A stretch of 64,000 nt of DNA from Chitinophagaceae bacterium. GTDB lineage: Bacteria > Bacteroidota > Bacteroidia > Chitinophagales > Chitinophagaceae. The notes under the pieces are model-generated. The model ran no database searches. It was not told where the DNA came from and was given only the letters and a program-made list of their open reading frames with translations. This document shows, one piece after another, positions 26,639 to 35,236 of the stretch. Position 1 is the stretch's first letter; the number at the start of each line of letters is the position of its first letter. Where the stretch lies: the NCBI GenBank assembly GCA_016786845.1, contig JAEUVB010000016.1, positions 1 through 64,000 of the forward strand, read 5' to 3'. Position numbers and translations under genes: made by a program.

Positions 26639-27016
26639 GCCGGTAAACCAATTGAGTTTCTCGTTAAACCTCTGAACTTCTTAAATAAAGTAAAAAGGCT
26701 TACAGATTAACTAATTCAGTTAACGGATAAACTAATTTAGTTTACAGATAAGCTATTTTAGTTTAGGGATAAGCCAATTTAGTTTACAGATAAGCCATTT
26801 TAGTTTAGGGATAAACCAATTTAGTTTCTTGATAAACTTCTGAACTTTTTAAATAAAGTAAAAAGGTTTACAGATTAACTAATTTAGTTAACGAATAAAC
26901 TAATTTAGTATACAGATAAGCCATTTTAGTTTCTGGATAAACTTCTGAACTTCTTAATTAAAGTAAAAAGGTTTACGGTTAAACCAATTTAGTTCCTTGA
27001 TAAACTTCTGAACTTA
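26639..27016. repeat. Intergenic tandem array, 18 units of exactly 21 bp
   Basis: Eighteen consecutive units without a single indel. Three unit types are visible: A (ACAGATAAACYAATTTAGTTT), B (CTTGATAAACTTCTGAACTT plus one base) and C (TTAAATAAAGTAAAAAGGTTT). The order is A-BC-AAAAAA-BC-AAA-BC-A-B. The core of A units (AAACTAA-T-TTAGTTT in the best copies) is a 15-bp dyad. Stops occur in all six frames, so it is not coding. There are no spacers, so it is not CRISPR. The flanks 26497-26638 and 27017-27182 hold only a small hairpin (GTGCC-GAT-GGCAC, 26555-26567) and nothing gene-like. Confidence 0.92.
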
Positions 27017-27182
27017 TTCTTTCCTGCAGGGTAGCGCCCCTATCGAAGAGTTTCCCGGCAGGCTTAGTCGTAACTCCATCATTTTTCATGTTCAATATTG
27101 ATCATAAATATACATCCTCTTTTCTATACAATTACACCGCCCACTATTCTCACCTGCGTCATACCCATCAAAAAATACAACG

Positions 27183-27233
27183 CCCTCTCCCCCCCCTCCA
27201 AACTTTATTTCCCCCTTCTGCCCTCTCTGCCAG
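27183..27233 (+). other. Pyrimidine-rich tract before asnB
   Basis: About 50 bp consisting almost only of C and T (with a short AAACTTTATTT interruption) directly before the asnB promoter. It could be a low-complexity spacer or form triplex-like structure. Confidence 0.5.
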
Positions 27234-27242
27234 CTATTTTTT

Positions 27243-27250
27243 TACCTTTG
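27243..27250 (+). promoter_or_regulatory. -7 promoter element of the asnB operon
   Basis: TACCTTTG, a perfect TAnnTTTG, 22 nt before the ATG at 27273. Confidence 0.65.
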
Positions 27251-27272
27251 CCCACCAAATGCCAGAGCCTCT

Positions 27273-29144
27273 ATGTGCGGAATAGCCGGAATCATTGCCA
27301 AAGACCCCCAATCGATCAATGCCGATCGATTGAAACGGATGACCGATGTAATCAGTCATCGCGGGCCGGACGGTGAAGGTCATTGGATATCTCCTTCCGG
27401 GGAAGTGGGCCTCGGTCACAGGCGTTTATCCATCATCGATTTGAGTCATGAAGCCGACCAGCCGATGCATTATATGGACCGCTATACCCTGGTATTTAAC
27501 GGAGAAATTTACAACTATATCGAACTTCGGGAGACCTTGCTCCAACAGGGCTACGGATTTCATACCCAAAGTGATACCGAAGTGCTGATGGCGCTTTACC
27601 ACCGGGATCGGGAAAAATGTCTGGGTTTGCTCGACGGCATGTTTGCCTTTGTGTTGTACGACCGTCAGGAAAATACCATCTTCTGTGCGCGCGATCGCTT
27701 TGGCGAAAAGCCTTTTTTCTACAGCTATGAAAAAGGCAAGCAATTTCTTTTTGGCAGCGAAATGAAATGCCTTTGGGCGGGCGGCATTCCCAAAGCGGTG
27801 AATCAGCGGATGATGTTTAATTATTTGGCGTATGGTTTTGTTCACAATAAAGCAGACCTGAGTGAAACTTTTTACGAAGGCTGTACCCGACTTCCACATT
27901 CCCATTACCTCACCATTAATCTTCATACCCTAGAACTTTCGCTGAATCGGTATTATGATATCGACTGGCAGCAACATCATCAAAGCATCTCGGTGAAAGA
28001 TGCTCAAAACAGCTTCCGTGAGTTATTTTATACTTCCGTCAAACGTCGATTGAGAAGTGATGTGAGTGTGGGCAGTAGTCTGAGCGGTGGTTTAGACAGC
28101 AGTTTGGTGGTTTGTGTGATCGACGAATTAAAAAAGGGCACCAAACAAAAGCAGAATACATTTAGCGCTGTTTTCCCGGGCTTTAAGAAGGATGAACGAC
28201 AATTTATGGACATGGTGATTGCCAAAACCAATGTTGACCCTCACTTTGTGACGCCTCAAGATGCAGCATTTCTGGAAGATATCGACAAGGTGTTTCATCA
28301 TCAGGAAGAACCATTTGGCAGTGCGAGTATTTATGCTCAATACTGCGTAATGCGACTGGCTAAAGAAAATGATGTGACGGTATTGCTTGACGGACAGGGT
28401 GCAGATGAAATTATGGCCGGCTATCATCCCTATTATATTCAGTTTTTTAATGAGCTGAAAAAGCATAATCCCGCCTTGTACAAAAAAGAAATGGCAGCCT
28501 ACAATGAGCTCCAGCGTGGCAATGCCATCAACCGTTCCATACATAGTGGTTATAAAAACAAGGTGAAGCGTTATCTCGCGCCATCTGCCTCCAGCCTGCG
28601 AAAAAAGTATCAATATTTTCAGCAACTGACCGGTCGGGAATTCAACAGTGATTTCTTCCATACTTATTACCCGGAGAGCTTTACGAATCATTATCATTAT
28701 GAATCGCTGAATCATTCGCTCTATGCCAGCACCATGGACGGAGACTTGCAGGATTTGTTGAGATTCGCCGACCGAAACAGCATGGCCCATAGCCGGGAGG
28801 TCCGTCTTCCTTTTCTTTCACATGAGCTGGTCGATTTTCTGTTTACCTTGCCTGCTGAATATAAAATCAGGGAGGGCTGGACCAAATGGATCATGCGGAG
28901 TGCAACAGAAAATATTATTCCTCAAGAAATTACCTGGCGAAAAGACAAAATTGGCTACGAGCCGCCACAAAAAAACTGGATGGGCCACAGCGATGTGATT
29001 GAAAATATCATGACCAGTCGAATGAAACTGATTGAGGCCGGTGTTTTAAATCCTAAGCTGGCCAAGCGTATCATTCAAGGCGAGGATGCGAGTGTGAAGA
29101 AAGATAATTCATGGGCGTATTGGATGGCCGGCAAAATGATCTAA
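27273..29144 (+). CDS. Asparagine synthase-like glutamine amidotransferase (first copy)
   Basis: A 623-residue AsnB-type protein. It starts MCGIAG, so Cys2 becomes the N-terminal nucleophile of the class II glutaminase domain (about 1-210), with HRGPDGEGHW and FNGEIYNY blocks. The synthetase domain carries the PP-loop SLSGGLDSS and LLDGQGADEIMAGY. In polysaccharide loci such proteins usually amidate a sugar carboxylate or related group rather than make free asparagine. The following two genes (LpxD-like acyltransferase and PIG-L deacetylase, spacing 9 nt and an 8-nt overlap) support a sugar-modifying role. Free asparagine synthesis cannot be excluded. Confidence 0.88.
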   Translation: MCGIAGIIAKDPQSINADRLKRMTDVISHRGPDGEGHWISPSGEVGLGHRRLSIIDLSHEADQPMHYMDRYTLVFNGEIYNYIELRETLLQQGYGFHTQSDTEVLMALYHRDREKCLGLLDGMFAFVLYDRQENTIFCARDRFGEKPFFYSYEKGKQFLFGSEMKCLWAGGIPKAVNQRMMFNYLAYGFVHNKADLSETFYEGCTRLPHSHYLTINLHTLELSLNRYYDIDWQQHHQSISVKDAQNSFRELFYTSVKRRLRSDVSVGSSLSGGLDSSLVVCVIDELKKGTKQKQNTFSAVFPGFKKDERQFMDMVIAKTNVDPHFVTPQDAAFLEDIDKVFHHQEEPFGSASIYAQYCVMRLAKENDVTVLLDGQGADEIMAGYHPYYIQFFNELKKHNPALYKKEMAAYNELQRGNAINRSIHSGYKNKVKRYLAPSASSLRKKYQYFQQLTGREFNSDFFHTYYPESFTNHYHYESLNHSLYASTMDGDLQDLLRFADRNSMAHSREVRLPFLSHELVDFLFTLPAEYKIREGWTKWIMRSATENIIPQEITWRKDKIGYEPPQKNWMGHSDVIENIMTSRMKLIEAGVLNPKLAKRIIQGEDASVKKDNSWAYWMAGKMI

Positions 29145-29153
29145 AAAAAACGA

Positions 29154-30107
29154 ATGACCACAAAAAATACCATACTTCAACAGATACAAGGCGCAGAATT
29201 GCTGAACCAGGATTTGCACTCGGACGATTTTCCAATCGCTGCGGTCAATACCTTGCAAGATGCGACTCCGGCAAGTCTGACTTGGGTATCGACCAAAAAA
29301 TTCGACGAAGCCATTCTGAGATCTTCTTTGACCCAATTGGTGATCATAGGAAATGATATTTCTGTCGACATCCTGAAGACCATGAAGAATAAACTCTTTA
29401 TTCGTGTGGCTAATCCGCGGTTGGAATTTATTCGAATTGCTGAACGCTTATTCACGCCCGCTATAGAATACACCATCAGTCAACATGCCGTCATCCATCC
29501 GGAGGCCGTGATCGCCGAACAGGTGCGCATTGGTCATCACACCGTCATTGGACGATGTAAAATTGATTCCGGTACGGTCATTCATGACAATTGCACTTTA
29601 TATGACGATATTGAGATTGGAAAAAATGTAATTATCCATGCAAATACAGTGATTGGCAGCGACGGATTCGGATATCAGAAAAATGAATTGGGGGAACTCG
29701 AGAAATTTCCTCATTTAGGTGGCGTTCGAATTGAAGACCATGTAGAGATCGGAAGTAATACCTCCATTGACAGAGGCACATTGGGCCACACCCGCATTTG
29801 CAAAGGAGCTAAAATTGATAATCTCGTACATGTTGCGCACAATGTGATCATTGGAGAGAATACTACGGTGATCGCTCATGCTATGATCGGCGGAAGTACG
29901 GTGATAGGGCATGATACATGGATAGCCCCTAATGCGATATTGAGAGAAGGGATACGAATTGGCAACCATGTAACCGTGGGACTCGGTGCTGTGGTTACCA
30001 AAAACATACCCGATGGTGAAACATGGATCGGCAATCCCGGGAAAGAAATTTCAGAAAGTCTTAAGCAAGCAAATTATCTTAAAAAATTAATTCAAAACCA
30101 TGAATAA
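29154..30107 (+). CDS. LpxD-like UDP-sugar N-acyltransferase
   Basis: A 317-residue left-handed beta-helix acyltransferase. The N-terminal uridine-binding domain (1-105) is followed by hexapeptide repeats (I-G-x-x-x-x-I pattern, about 110-285), with the catalytic-His segment HVAHNVIIGENT and a C-terminal helix. The family member LpxD N-acylates UDP-3-O-acyl-glucosamine in lipid A synthesis. Here it sits in a polysaccharide cluster, between an AsnB-type protein and a PIG-L deacetylase, rather than with lpxC, fabZ and lpxA, so it may be a paralogue acting on a surface sugar. Whether it is the only LpxD of the genome is unknown. Confidence 0.82.
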   Translation: MTTKNTILQQIQGAELLNQDLHSDDFPIAAVNTLQDATPASLTWVSTKKFDEAILRSSLTQLVIIGNDISVDILKTMKNKLFIRVANPRLEFIRIAERLFTPAIEYTISQHAVIHPEAVIAEQVRIGHHTVIGRCKIDSGTVIHDNCTLYDDIEIGKNVIIHANTVIGSDGFGYQKNELGELEKFPHLGGVRIEDHVEIGSNTSIDRGTLGHTRICKGAKIDNLVHVAHNVIIGENTTVIAHAMIGGSTVIGHDTWIAPNAILREGIRIGNHVTVGLGAVVTKNIPDGETWIGNPGKEISESLKQANYLKKLIQNHE

Positions 30108-30723
30108 AGTAATCGTATTGGCCCCACATACAGATGATGGAGAATTGGGTTGCGGCGGAACCATCGCCAAGTTGTGTAGCGAGAATAAAGACATTTTTTA
30201 TATCGCTTTCTCCACGTGCAGACGTTCATTGCCGGCAGGATGGGAGCCCGATACTTTAGAAATAGAAGTAAGGAATGCAACCCGTGTATTAGGCATCAAA
30301 CCTGAAAACTTGATTATTCTTGATTATGATGTTCGGGTGTTCCCTGAAAACCGACAAAAAATATTGGAAGATTTGGTGTACTATAACAAACAAATACAGC
30401 CTGACACCATTTTCATGCCCTCTGTGCGCGACATTCATCAAGATCATAATACCATTGCCATGGAAGGAATCAGAGCTTTCAAAACGCATACGATTTTGGG
30501 CTACGAAATGCCTTGGAATAATCTCTCCTTCAATACCTCTGCGTTTGTCATTTTAAATGAGGACCATATCGAAACCAAATCAAATGCCTTAATGGAATAT
30601 AAATCGCAATTGCACAGACCATATATCAATCGTGATTTTATCTATAGTATGGCTAAGATCCGTGGCGTTCAGATTGGCGAGAAATATGCCGAATCCTTTG
30701 AAATGATTCGGGCTATTTATTAA
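30100..30723 (+). CDS. PIG-L/LmbE-family N-deacetylase
   Basis: A 207-residue zinc-dependent deacetylase. The metal and catalytic motif reads PHTDDGELGCGGT (9-21), with Thr11 where Pro is usual; the Asp pair is intact. The second metal block is SVRDIHQDHNTIAMEG. Members remove acetyl groups from GlcNAc-containing conjugates or nucleotide sugars. It overlaps the end of the LpxD-like gene by 8 nt, so the two are translationally coupled, suggesting deacetylation followed by re-acylation of the same sugar. Its 3' end overlaps the convergent glycosyltransferase gene by 11 nt. Confidence 0.85.
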   Translation: MNKVIVLAPHTDDGELGCGGTIAKLCSENKDIFYIAFSTCRRSLPAGWEPDTLEIEVRNATRVLGIKPENLIILDYDVRVFPENRQKILEDLVYYNKQIQPDTIFMPSVRDIHQDHNTIAMEGIRAFKTHTILGYEMPWNNLSFNTSAFVILNEDHIETKSNALMEYKSQLHRPYINRDFIYSMAKIRGVQIGEKYAESFEMIRAIY

Positions 30724-31828
30724 GGTACTTGATGATTTTACCCACTTTTACTTCCCAGCTTAAATGTTGTTCGGCATAAGCTCTCATTTCACTTTGCACA
30801 GGATAATTTATCAAGCTTTCATAGAAGGACACCAATAATTGAATATCGATAGGCGATTCATTATTCTCCACATACTTTACAAAGGGAAGGGTTTCCGGAA
30901 AATCTACATCCTTGATGGTGAGGACAAACGGGATTCCGCGAGCACAATATTCTCTGGCTTTAAAGGAACTGTCTTGAAGCACATTTTTACGAAATGCTGC
31001 CAATGATCCCAAGGCCAAATCGCCTTCTTCATAAATGTTAGACAAAGCCTCACCCGTTAGATAGCCGGTAAAAGTAACCACTGAGGAGAGATTTTCTTTT
31101 TCAACCATTTTCATGAGTTCCGGAACGGCGGCTCCATCCCCTACAATGATAAATTTGACAGGCATCTTGTGGGAATCATCATGGTAATAATTTTTCAGTC
31201 CGGATATCATTCGATCCAGCCCATGCCAGAATGAAATATTCGCTACAGAAAGTATGGTCAGGGACGCTTTATGGTCCTGATTTCTTTTATTCACCACATT
31301 TATTTCAGATATATTGACCCCATTCTGAATCTTGATACAGGGTATTCCAAAAAGCTCATCTTGTTCACAATACGTGATGCAGTAATCGACATACTTTTTT
31401 AATTGCTTTCGAAAAAAAGTATCTACCAACTTCAGGACCGGTGACAATTCCAGCTCGTAGGGATAGGTAGGCACATCGATTAATATTTGAATAGATGGGA
31501 ATTTCTTCTTGACCGATTTAAGAAAATGTAGAAAATAGGGAGTAGAAAAAGGGTAACGAATAATGAGAAAGGTATATGCCGAGAAATCGACTTGAGTCAG
31601 GATGCGTTCGTAGAGCTTATACAATTGCATGTATTTCAGTTGAATTGCACCCGGGTCAAAAGTATAAATCGTATCATCATTTTTTTGAATGGTGCCTGCT
31701 GAGATAAACAGTTTATCCAATAAAACAGAATGATTTAAAAAAGCTTTCCGAATATATTCATTTTTATTAGCGACTCCCTTATAGCCTTTTTGGGCCATAT
31801 CAAAGGGCGTTATATAAATTCCTCTCAT
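30713..31828 (-). CDS. Glycosyltransferase family 4
   Basis: A 371-residue GT-B fold enzyme. The C-terminal donor lobe is recognisable: ILSVANISFWHGLDRMI, FIIVGDGAAVPELMKMV, VVTFTGYLTGEALSNIY, LALGSLAAFRK and a FKAREYCARGIPFVLT segment where the conserved Glu of EALA-type motifs falls. The N-terminal acceptor lobe is diverged. It transfers a sugar during surface polysaccharide assembly at the cytoplasmic face; donor and acceptor are unknown. It starts in an ATGA overlap with the second asnB-like gene and is the last gene of that operon. Confidence 0.82.
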   Translation of the reverse strand: MRGIYITPFDMAQKGYKGVANKNEYIRKAFLNHSVLLDKLFISAGTIQKNDDTIYTFDPGAIQLKYMQLYKLYERILTQVDFSAYTFLIIRYPFSTPYFLHFLKSVKKKFPSIQILIDVPTYPYELELSPVLKLVDTFFRKQLKKYVDYCITYCEQDELFGIPCIKIQNGVNISEINVVNKRNQDHKASLTILSVANISFWHGLDRMISGLKNYYHDDSHKMPVKFIIVGDGAAVPELMKMVEKENLSSVVTFTGYLTGEALSNIYEEGDLALGSLAAFRKNVLQDSSFKAREYCARGIPFVLTIKDVDFPETLPFVKYVENNESPIDIQLLVSFYESLINYPVQSEMRAYAEQHLSWEVKVGKIIKYLNK

Positions 31829-33744
31829 GCAGCAGATTTTTTATTCATCCATGTATCATACCACATTTGAAACATCAGCAGGTACCAGATTTTTTCGGCA
31901 TATTCTTTTTTTCCTAGTCGGAAATTCGAAAGGATGCGATTTAATTCTTGGGTGTCGAAGATGTTTTGTTGTTTCACAAATGTGGCGCCAAAGTAGTAAT
32001 CCAGTTTATCTTTTAATTCAGTTTGCAGCCAGGTTTCAATGGGAATGGCAAAACCCATTTTAGGTCTGTCCATCATGGCTTGCGGAATATGTTTATGGGT
32101 GATGGCTTTTAAAATGTGTTTTTTAATACCCTTTTGATATTTGTAATGTACGGGCAAAGAAGCGGCCCATTCGATCACACGATGATCGAGAAATGGTTCA
32201 CGACCTTCGAGACTCACACTCATGGCTGCCCGGTCTACTTTCTGAAGAATATCATCGAGCAAGTAGGTTTGATAGTCTATGGCCATCATGTGAGATAGTA
32301 TATGGTAGTCCTCGTGACGAAGTTCGCGACTATCGAAAGCCGTACTCAAGGTTTCAAAAGGTTGACTTAAGAGTTTGGCCAATGCGGCATCATCAAATTG
32401 TTTGCTGAAAAGAGCACTCACATGTTGACTTTGCGTATTTCGAAGGACATTCTTGATTTTTTCGTACCGGCTGTGAAAGAGGTACTTATTTCGAAAATAA
32501 GGAATCCGGTCTGCAGATATCGTATCCATCGTTGTATGCAGCACCTTACGAGTCAGGGGTGGCAAGGCCATAAGCTTCTTTCCATAGCGCATGGTAAAAT
32601 CGTAGCGATTATATCCGGCGAAGATCTCATCTCCGGCATCCGCACTCAGGGCCACGGTGACCGATTGGCGCGCGATGCGACTCACCAATATGGTTGGGAT
32701 GGCGCTGCTGTCGGCAAAAGGCTCGTCATAAAAATGGGGCAGAGAAGGCACGATATTCAAGAATTCATCCGGTGTGCAGTAATGCTCGGTATGATCTGTG
32801 CCGAGGTACTGTGCCACTTCACGGGCGTGACTGGCTTCATCGAGTCCTTTATCCGGCATGCCGATGGTGAAGGTCTTCAGTTTTTCGGTTTGATTTTTTT
32901 GGAGGAGGGCGGTCACCAATGAACTATCGTAGCCACCGCTTAGAAATACACCCACAGGCACATCGCTCACCATGCGGTATTGAAAAGCATTGACCAGTAT
33001 TTTTTCAGTTTCTATCTGAGCCTCTTCAAAACTAATATCCCGGCGAGGTAGATTGTAAGAATCATAGACATTCCAGTATTGCTTCTCTGTATAAGAATGA
33101 TCTTTTAAGTTCAAATGAAGCGTATGACCGGGTTTTAATTTCCAGGTATTCTCATAGATGCAATGCGGTGTGGGCACATAGCCTTGTTGCAGATAGGCCG
33201 CCAATGCATTTCGATTGATATTGGCGTCAAAAGAAGGATGTGCAATGATGGCCTTCAGTTCAGAAGCAAACAGGAAAAGGCCATTATGAAGAGAATAAAA
33301 CAGCGGCTTCACGCCTGCCCGATCACGACAAAGCATCAGTTCTTCGGACCGGCTATCGTAGATTGCAAAAGCAAACATCCCGATAAAACGATGAATACAT
33401 GAGGGTCCCCATTGGGCAAAACTGTGAAGGATGACTTCAGTATCGGAATCTGTTTCAAAACTATGCCCCAGAGCAATGAGTTCAGCTTTGATTTCACTGT
33501 AATTATAAACCTCACCGTTATAGGTTATTTGAAGGTGTTGATAGGATTTTGGCTGATGTCCGCCGGCACTGAGGTCTATAATAGCTAAACGACGATGACC
33601 CAACCCAATAACAGCATGTTCATTTTCGACCAATTTGAGTCCATCTCCATCGGGTCCGCGGTGAATGAGGGTATCATTCATACGTTGAAGATCGGCGATC
33701 GATGAACGTTTAGAAAAATCTGCAAAACCACTAATGCCGCACAT
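31825..33744 (-). CDS. Asparagine synthase-like glutamine amidotransferase (second copy)
   Basis: A 639-residue AsnB-type protein with glutaminase domain (MCGISGFADF, HRGPDGDGL, YNGEVYNYSEI) and synthetase domain (PP-loop FLSGGYDSS, SADAGDEIFAGYNRY). A longer frame begins 18 nt upstream, but Cys must be residue 2 for activity, and a perfect -7 element (33756-33749) lies only 4 nt before ATG 33744, so the shorter form is used. The two AsnB proteins of the window are diverged, not recent duplicates. Coupling to a GT4 glycosyltransferase by ATGA overlap suggests sugar amidation in polysaccharide synthesis. Confidence 0.9.
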   Translation of the reverse strand: MCGISGFADFSKRSSIADLQRMNDTLIHRGPDGDGLKLVENEHAVIGLGHRRLAIIDLSAGGHQPKSYQHLQITYNGEVYNYSEIKAELIALGHSFETDSDTEVILHSFAQWGPSCIHRFIGMFAFAIYDSRSEELMLCRDRAGVKPLFYSLHNGLFLFASELKAIIAHPSFDANINRNALAAYLQQGYVPTPHCIYENTWKLKPGHTLHLNLKDHSYTEKQYWNVYDSYNLPRRDISFEEAQIETEKILVNAFQYRMVSDVPVGVFLSGGYDSSLVTALLQKNQTEKLKTFTIGMPDKGLDEASHAREVAQYLGTDHTEHYCTPDEFLNIVPSLPHFYDEPFADSSAIPTILVSRIARQSVTVALSADAGDEIFAGYNRYDFTMRYGKKLMALPPLTRKVLHTTMDTISADRIPYFRNKYLFHSRYEKIKNVLRNTQSQHVSALFSKQFDDAALAKLLSQPFETLSTAFDSRELRHEDYHILSHMMAIDYQTYLLDDILQKVDRAAMSVSLEGREPFLDHRVIEWAASLPVHYKYQKGIKKHILKAITHKHIPQAMMDRPKMGFAIPIETWLQTELKDKLDYYFGATFVKQQNIFDTQELNRILSNFRLGKKEYAEKIWYLLMFQMWYDTWMNKKSAA

Positions 33745-33748
33745 TGGG

Positions 33749-33756
33749 CAAATGTA
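33749..33756 (-). promoter_or_regulatory. -7 promoter element of the second asnB-like gene
   Basis: The minus strand reads TACATTTG, a perfect TAnnTTTG, 4 nt before the ATG. It fixes the start codon and implies a leaderless mRNA. Confidence 0.65.
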
Positions 33757-33817
33757 GGGCAAGATAGATGATTCACAAAACGTGCGAAAATATCGTGCAA
33801 GGCTTGTGCAAAACCAC

Positions 33818-35236
33818 TTAAGGCTTGTTGACGTCCCAATTATTATTCCCTTGATCCAAATTGTTTTTTGAAATCAGGTAGTGTTTTTTGGCCGAAGGTG
33901 TTAAAATATTTAAGGTATTGTTTTTTAGTTTCATATTACAGAGCACGCCTAAAAAAGCGTTGTTTGCAAGGCCCTTATAGCGAAAGGTCAGGTTGCAGTT
34001 ATTCATGGTTCCCAATTCGTCGGGTATGTATTTACCGCTGCCATTATACCAAATGAGTTTGCAAAGATTGGCGGTGAAGCTGCAATTTTCAAAATGCATT
34101 TTTTTCCGGCCATTACATTCCAAAAGGTAGGAGCCAAATACTTTTTTTCCCTGATACATTTTATCTTCAAATCTGCAATTGACAAAGCGAGTCGCATCCG
34201 CGTCATTCGTGGTGATATAACCGGCCACAAATGATCCGTAAAAATTACAGTCTTCAAATAAAAAACGAGGATTATTGACCCAAACACTCCAGGTGGTCAC
34301 TCCCCAAAAGGTACATTGTTTGAAAACCATATCGGCTGAATTTCCTCCATCCGCGACTACAGCGCATCCGGCATTATTAATGAATTCGCAGTTTTCAAAC
34401 AACCCATTTCGATTCATGCGGCCTCCTTCAGCCTCAATATCCAAGCCGGCAGAGGGAGCGGAACTAATGCCGGCACGTCCCGTATGTTGCATTTTAGTAT
34501 TTCGACAGGTTATTCCATTTCCCCCGATCAACGATAGGCCTTGGCGACCATTATAAGATAGGGTACAAGATTCTATCAGAATATTGTCCGGACCATTATT
34601 TCCGGGGTTTCCGATCGCCATGGCATCTAAAGCATAATGATGGATATTCATGTTTCGAATGGTAATGTCCTTTGACCGAACCACATTCACCCCGTCGTGC
34701 CGAAGTTGGGTGCCTATATCGCCCCAATCACCCCCTTTACGCAGGGCTCCATTGTTACCGTCCAGTTCCAGGTTTTCTATAGTGATCTTACGGCAATCGA
34801 TAAATTGAAAGGTACAACCTATCGCACGGGCAAAAGGCACTTTAAGGAATGGTGCTTTAGTCGTAACGGCCTTGTGGGTTGATGGATCGTAGGATCCATA
34901 TTTAAGACCACTCACATACCGGATGATGGCCCCGGACTCGCCACTGATGGTTACGTTTTGCACATCTTTAAGTGTCAGGATATTGACACCATAGGCAAAT
35001 GAATCTTTTCTGACCGCATCACGACCTACATAATAAATGCCTTTAGGAATAATGAGGCGAACATGGCCGCCTTCAGACTGTATATATTTTGCCGCTTTTC
35101 CAAAAGCTTCCGTATCATTCACCTTATCCAAACCATTGGCACCAAAACTGGTGATGGAAATGGTCTTTTGTTTCTGCGCATACAGGACCGAATTCAGACA
35201 GAGCAGCAGGGATATAAGTATCGTTCTATTTTTCAT
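33818..35236 (-). CDS. Secreted right-handed beta-helix (pectate-lyase-like) protein
   Basis: A 472-residue exported protein with signal peptide (MKNRTILISLLLCLNSVLYA, then Q). The mature N-terminus has the SITSFGANGLDKVNDTEAF pattern of the pectate lyase 3/glycosyl hydrolase 28-type family. Residues 90-440 are parallel beta-helix coils with repeated N-x-x-I-x-x-C/N-x-F ladders. In polysaccharide operons such proteins act as periplasmic or surface lyases, epimerases or hydrolases. The catalytic residues cannot be assigned by eye. It begins in a 4-nt overlap with the polytopic membrane gene, which suggests that it acts on the same polymer. Confidence 0.75.
   Translation of the reverse strand: MKNRTILISLLLCLNSVLYAQKQKTISITSFGANGLDKVNDTEAFGKAAKYIQSEGGHVRLIIPKGIYYVGRDAVRKDSFAYGVNILTLKDVQNVTISGESGAIIRYVSGLKYGSYDPSTHKAVTTKAPFLKVPFARAIGCTFQFIDCRKITIENLELDGNNGALRKGGDWGDIGTQLRHDGVNVVRSKDITIRNMNIHHYALDAMAIGNPGNNGPDNILIESCTLSYNGRQGLSLIGGNGITCRNTKMQHTGRAGISSAPSAGLDIEAEGGRMNRNGLFENCEFINNAGCAVVADGGNSADMVFKQCTFWGVTTWSVWVNNPRFLFEDCNFYGSFVAGYITTNDADATRFVNCRFEDKMYQGKKVFGSYLLECNGRKKMHFENCSFTANLCKLIWYNGSGKYIPDELGTMNNCNLTFRYKGLANNAFLGVLCNMKLKNNTLNILTPSAKKHYLISKNNLDQGNNNWDVNKP

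Noticed and set aside
26639..27016. CRISPR array
   Set aside because: Units are directly adjacent with no unique spacers, and no cas gene is in the window.
33745..33762. Six-residue extension of the second AsnB-like protein
   Set aside because: It would bury the Cys nucleophile, which must be residue 2, and it overlaps the -7 element.
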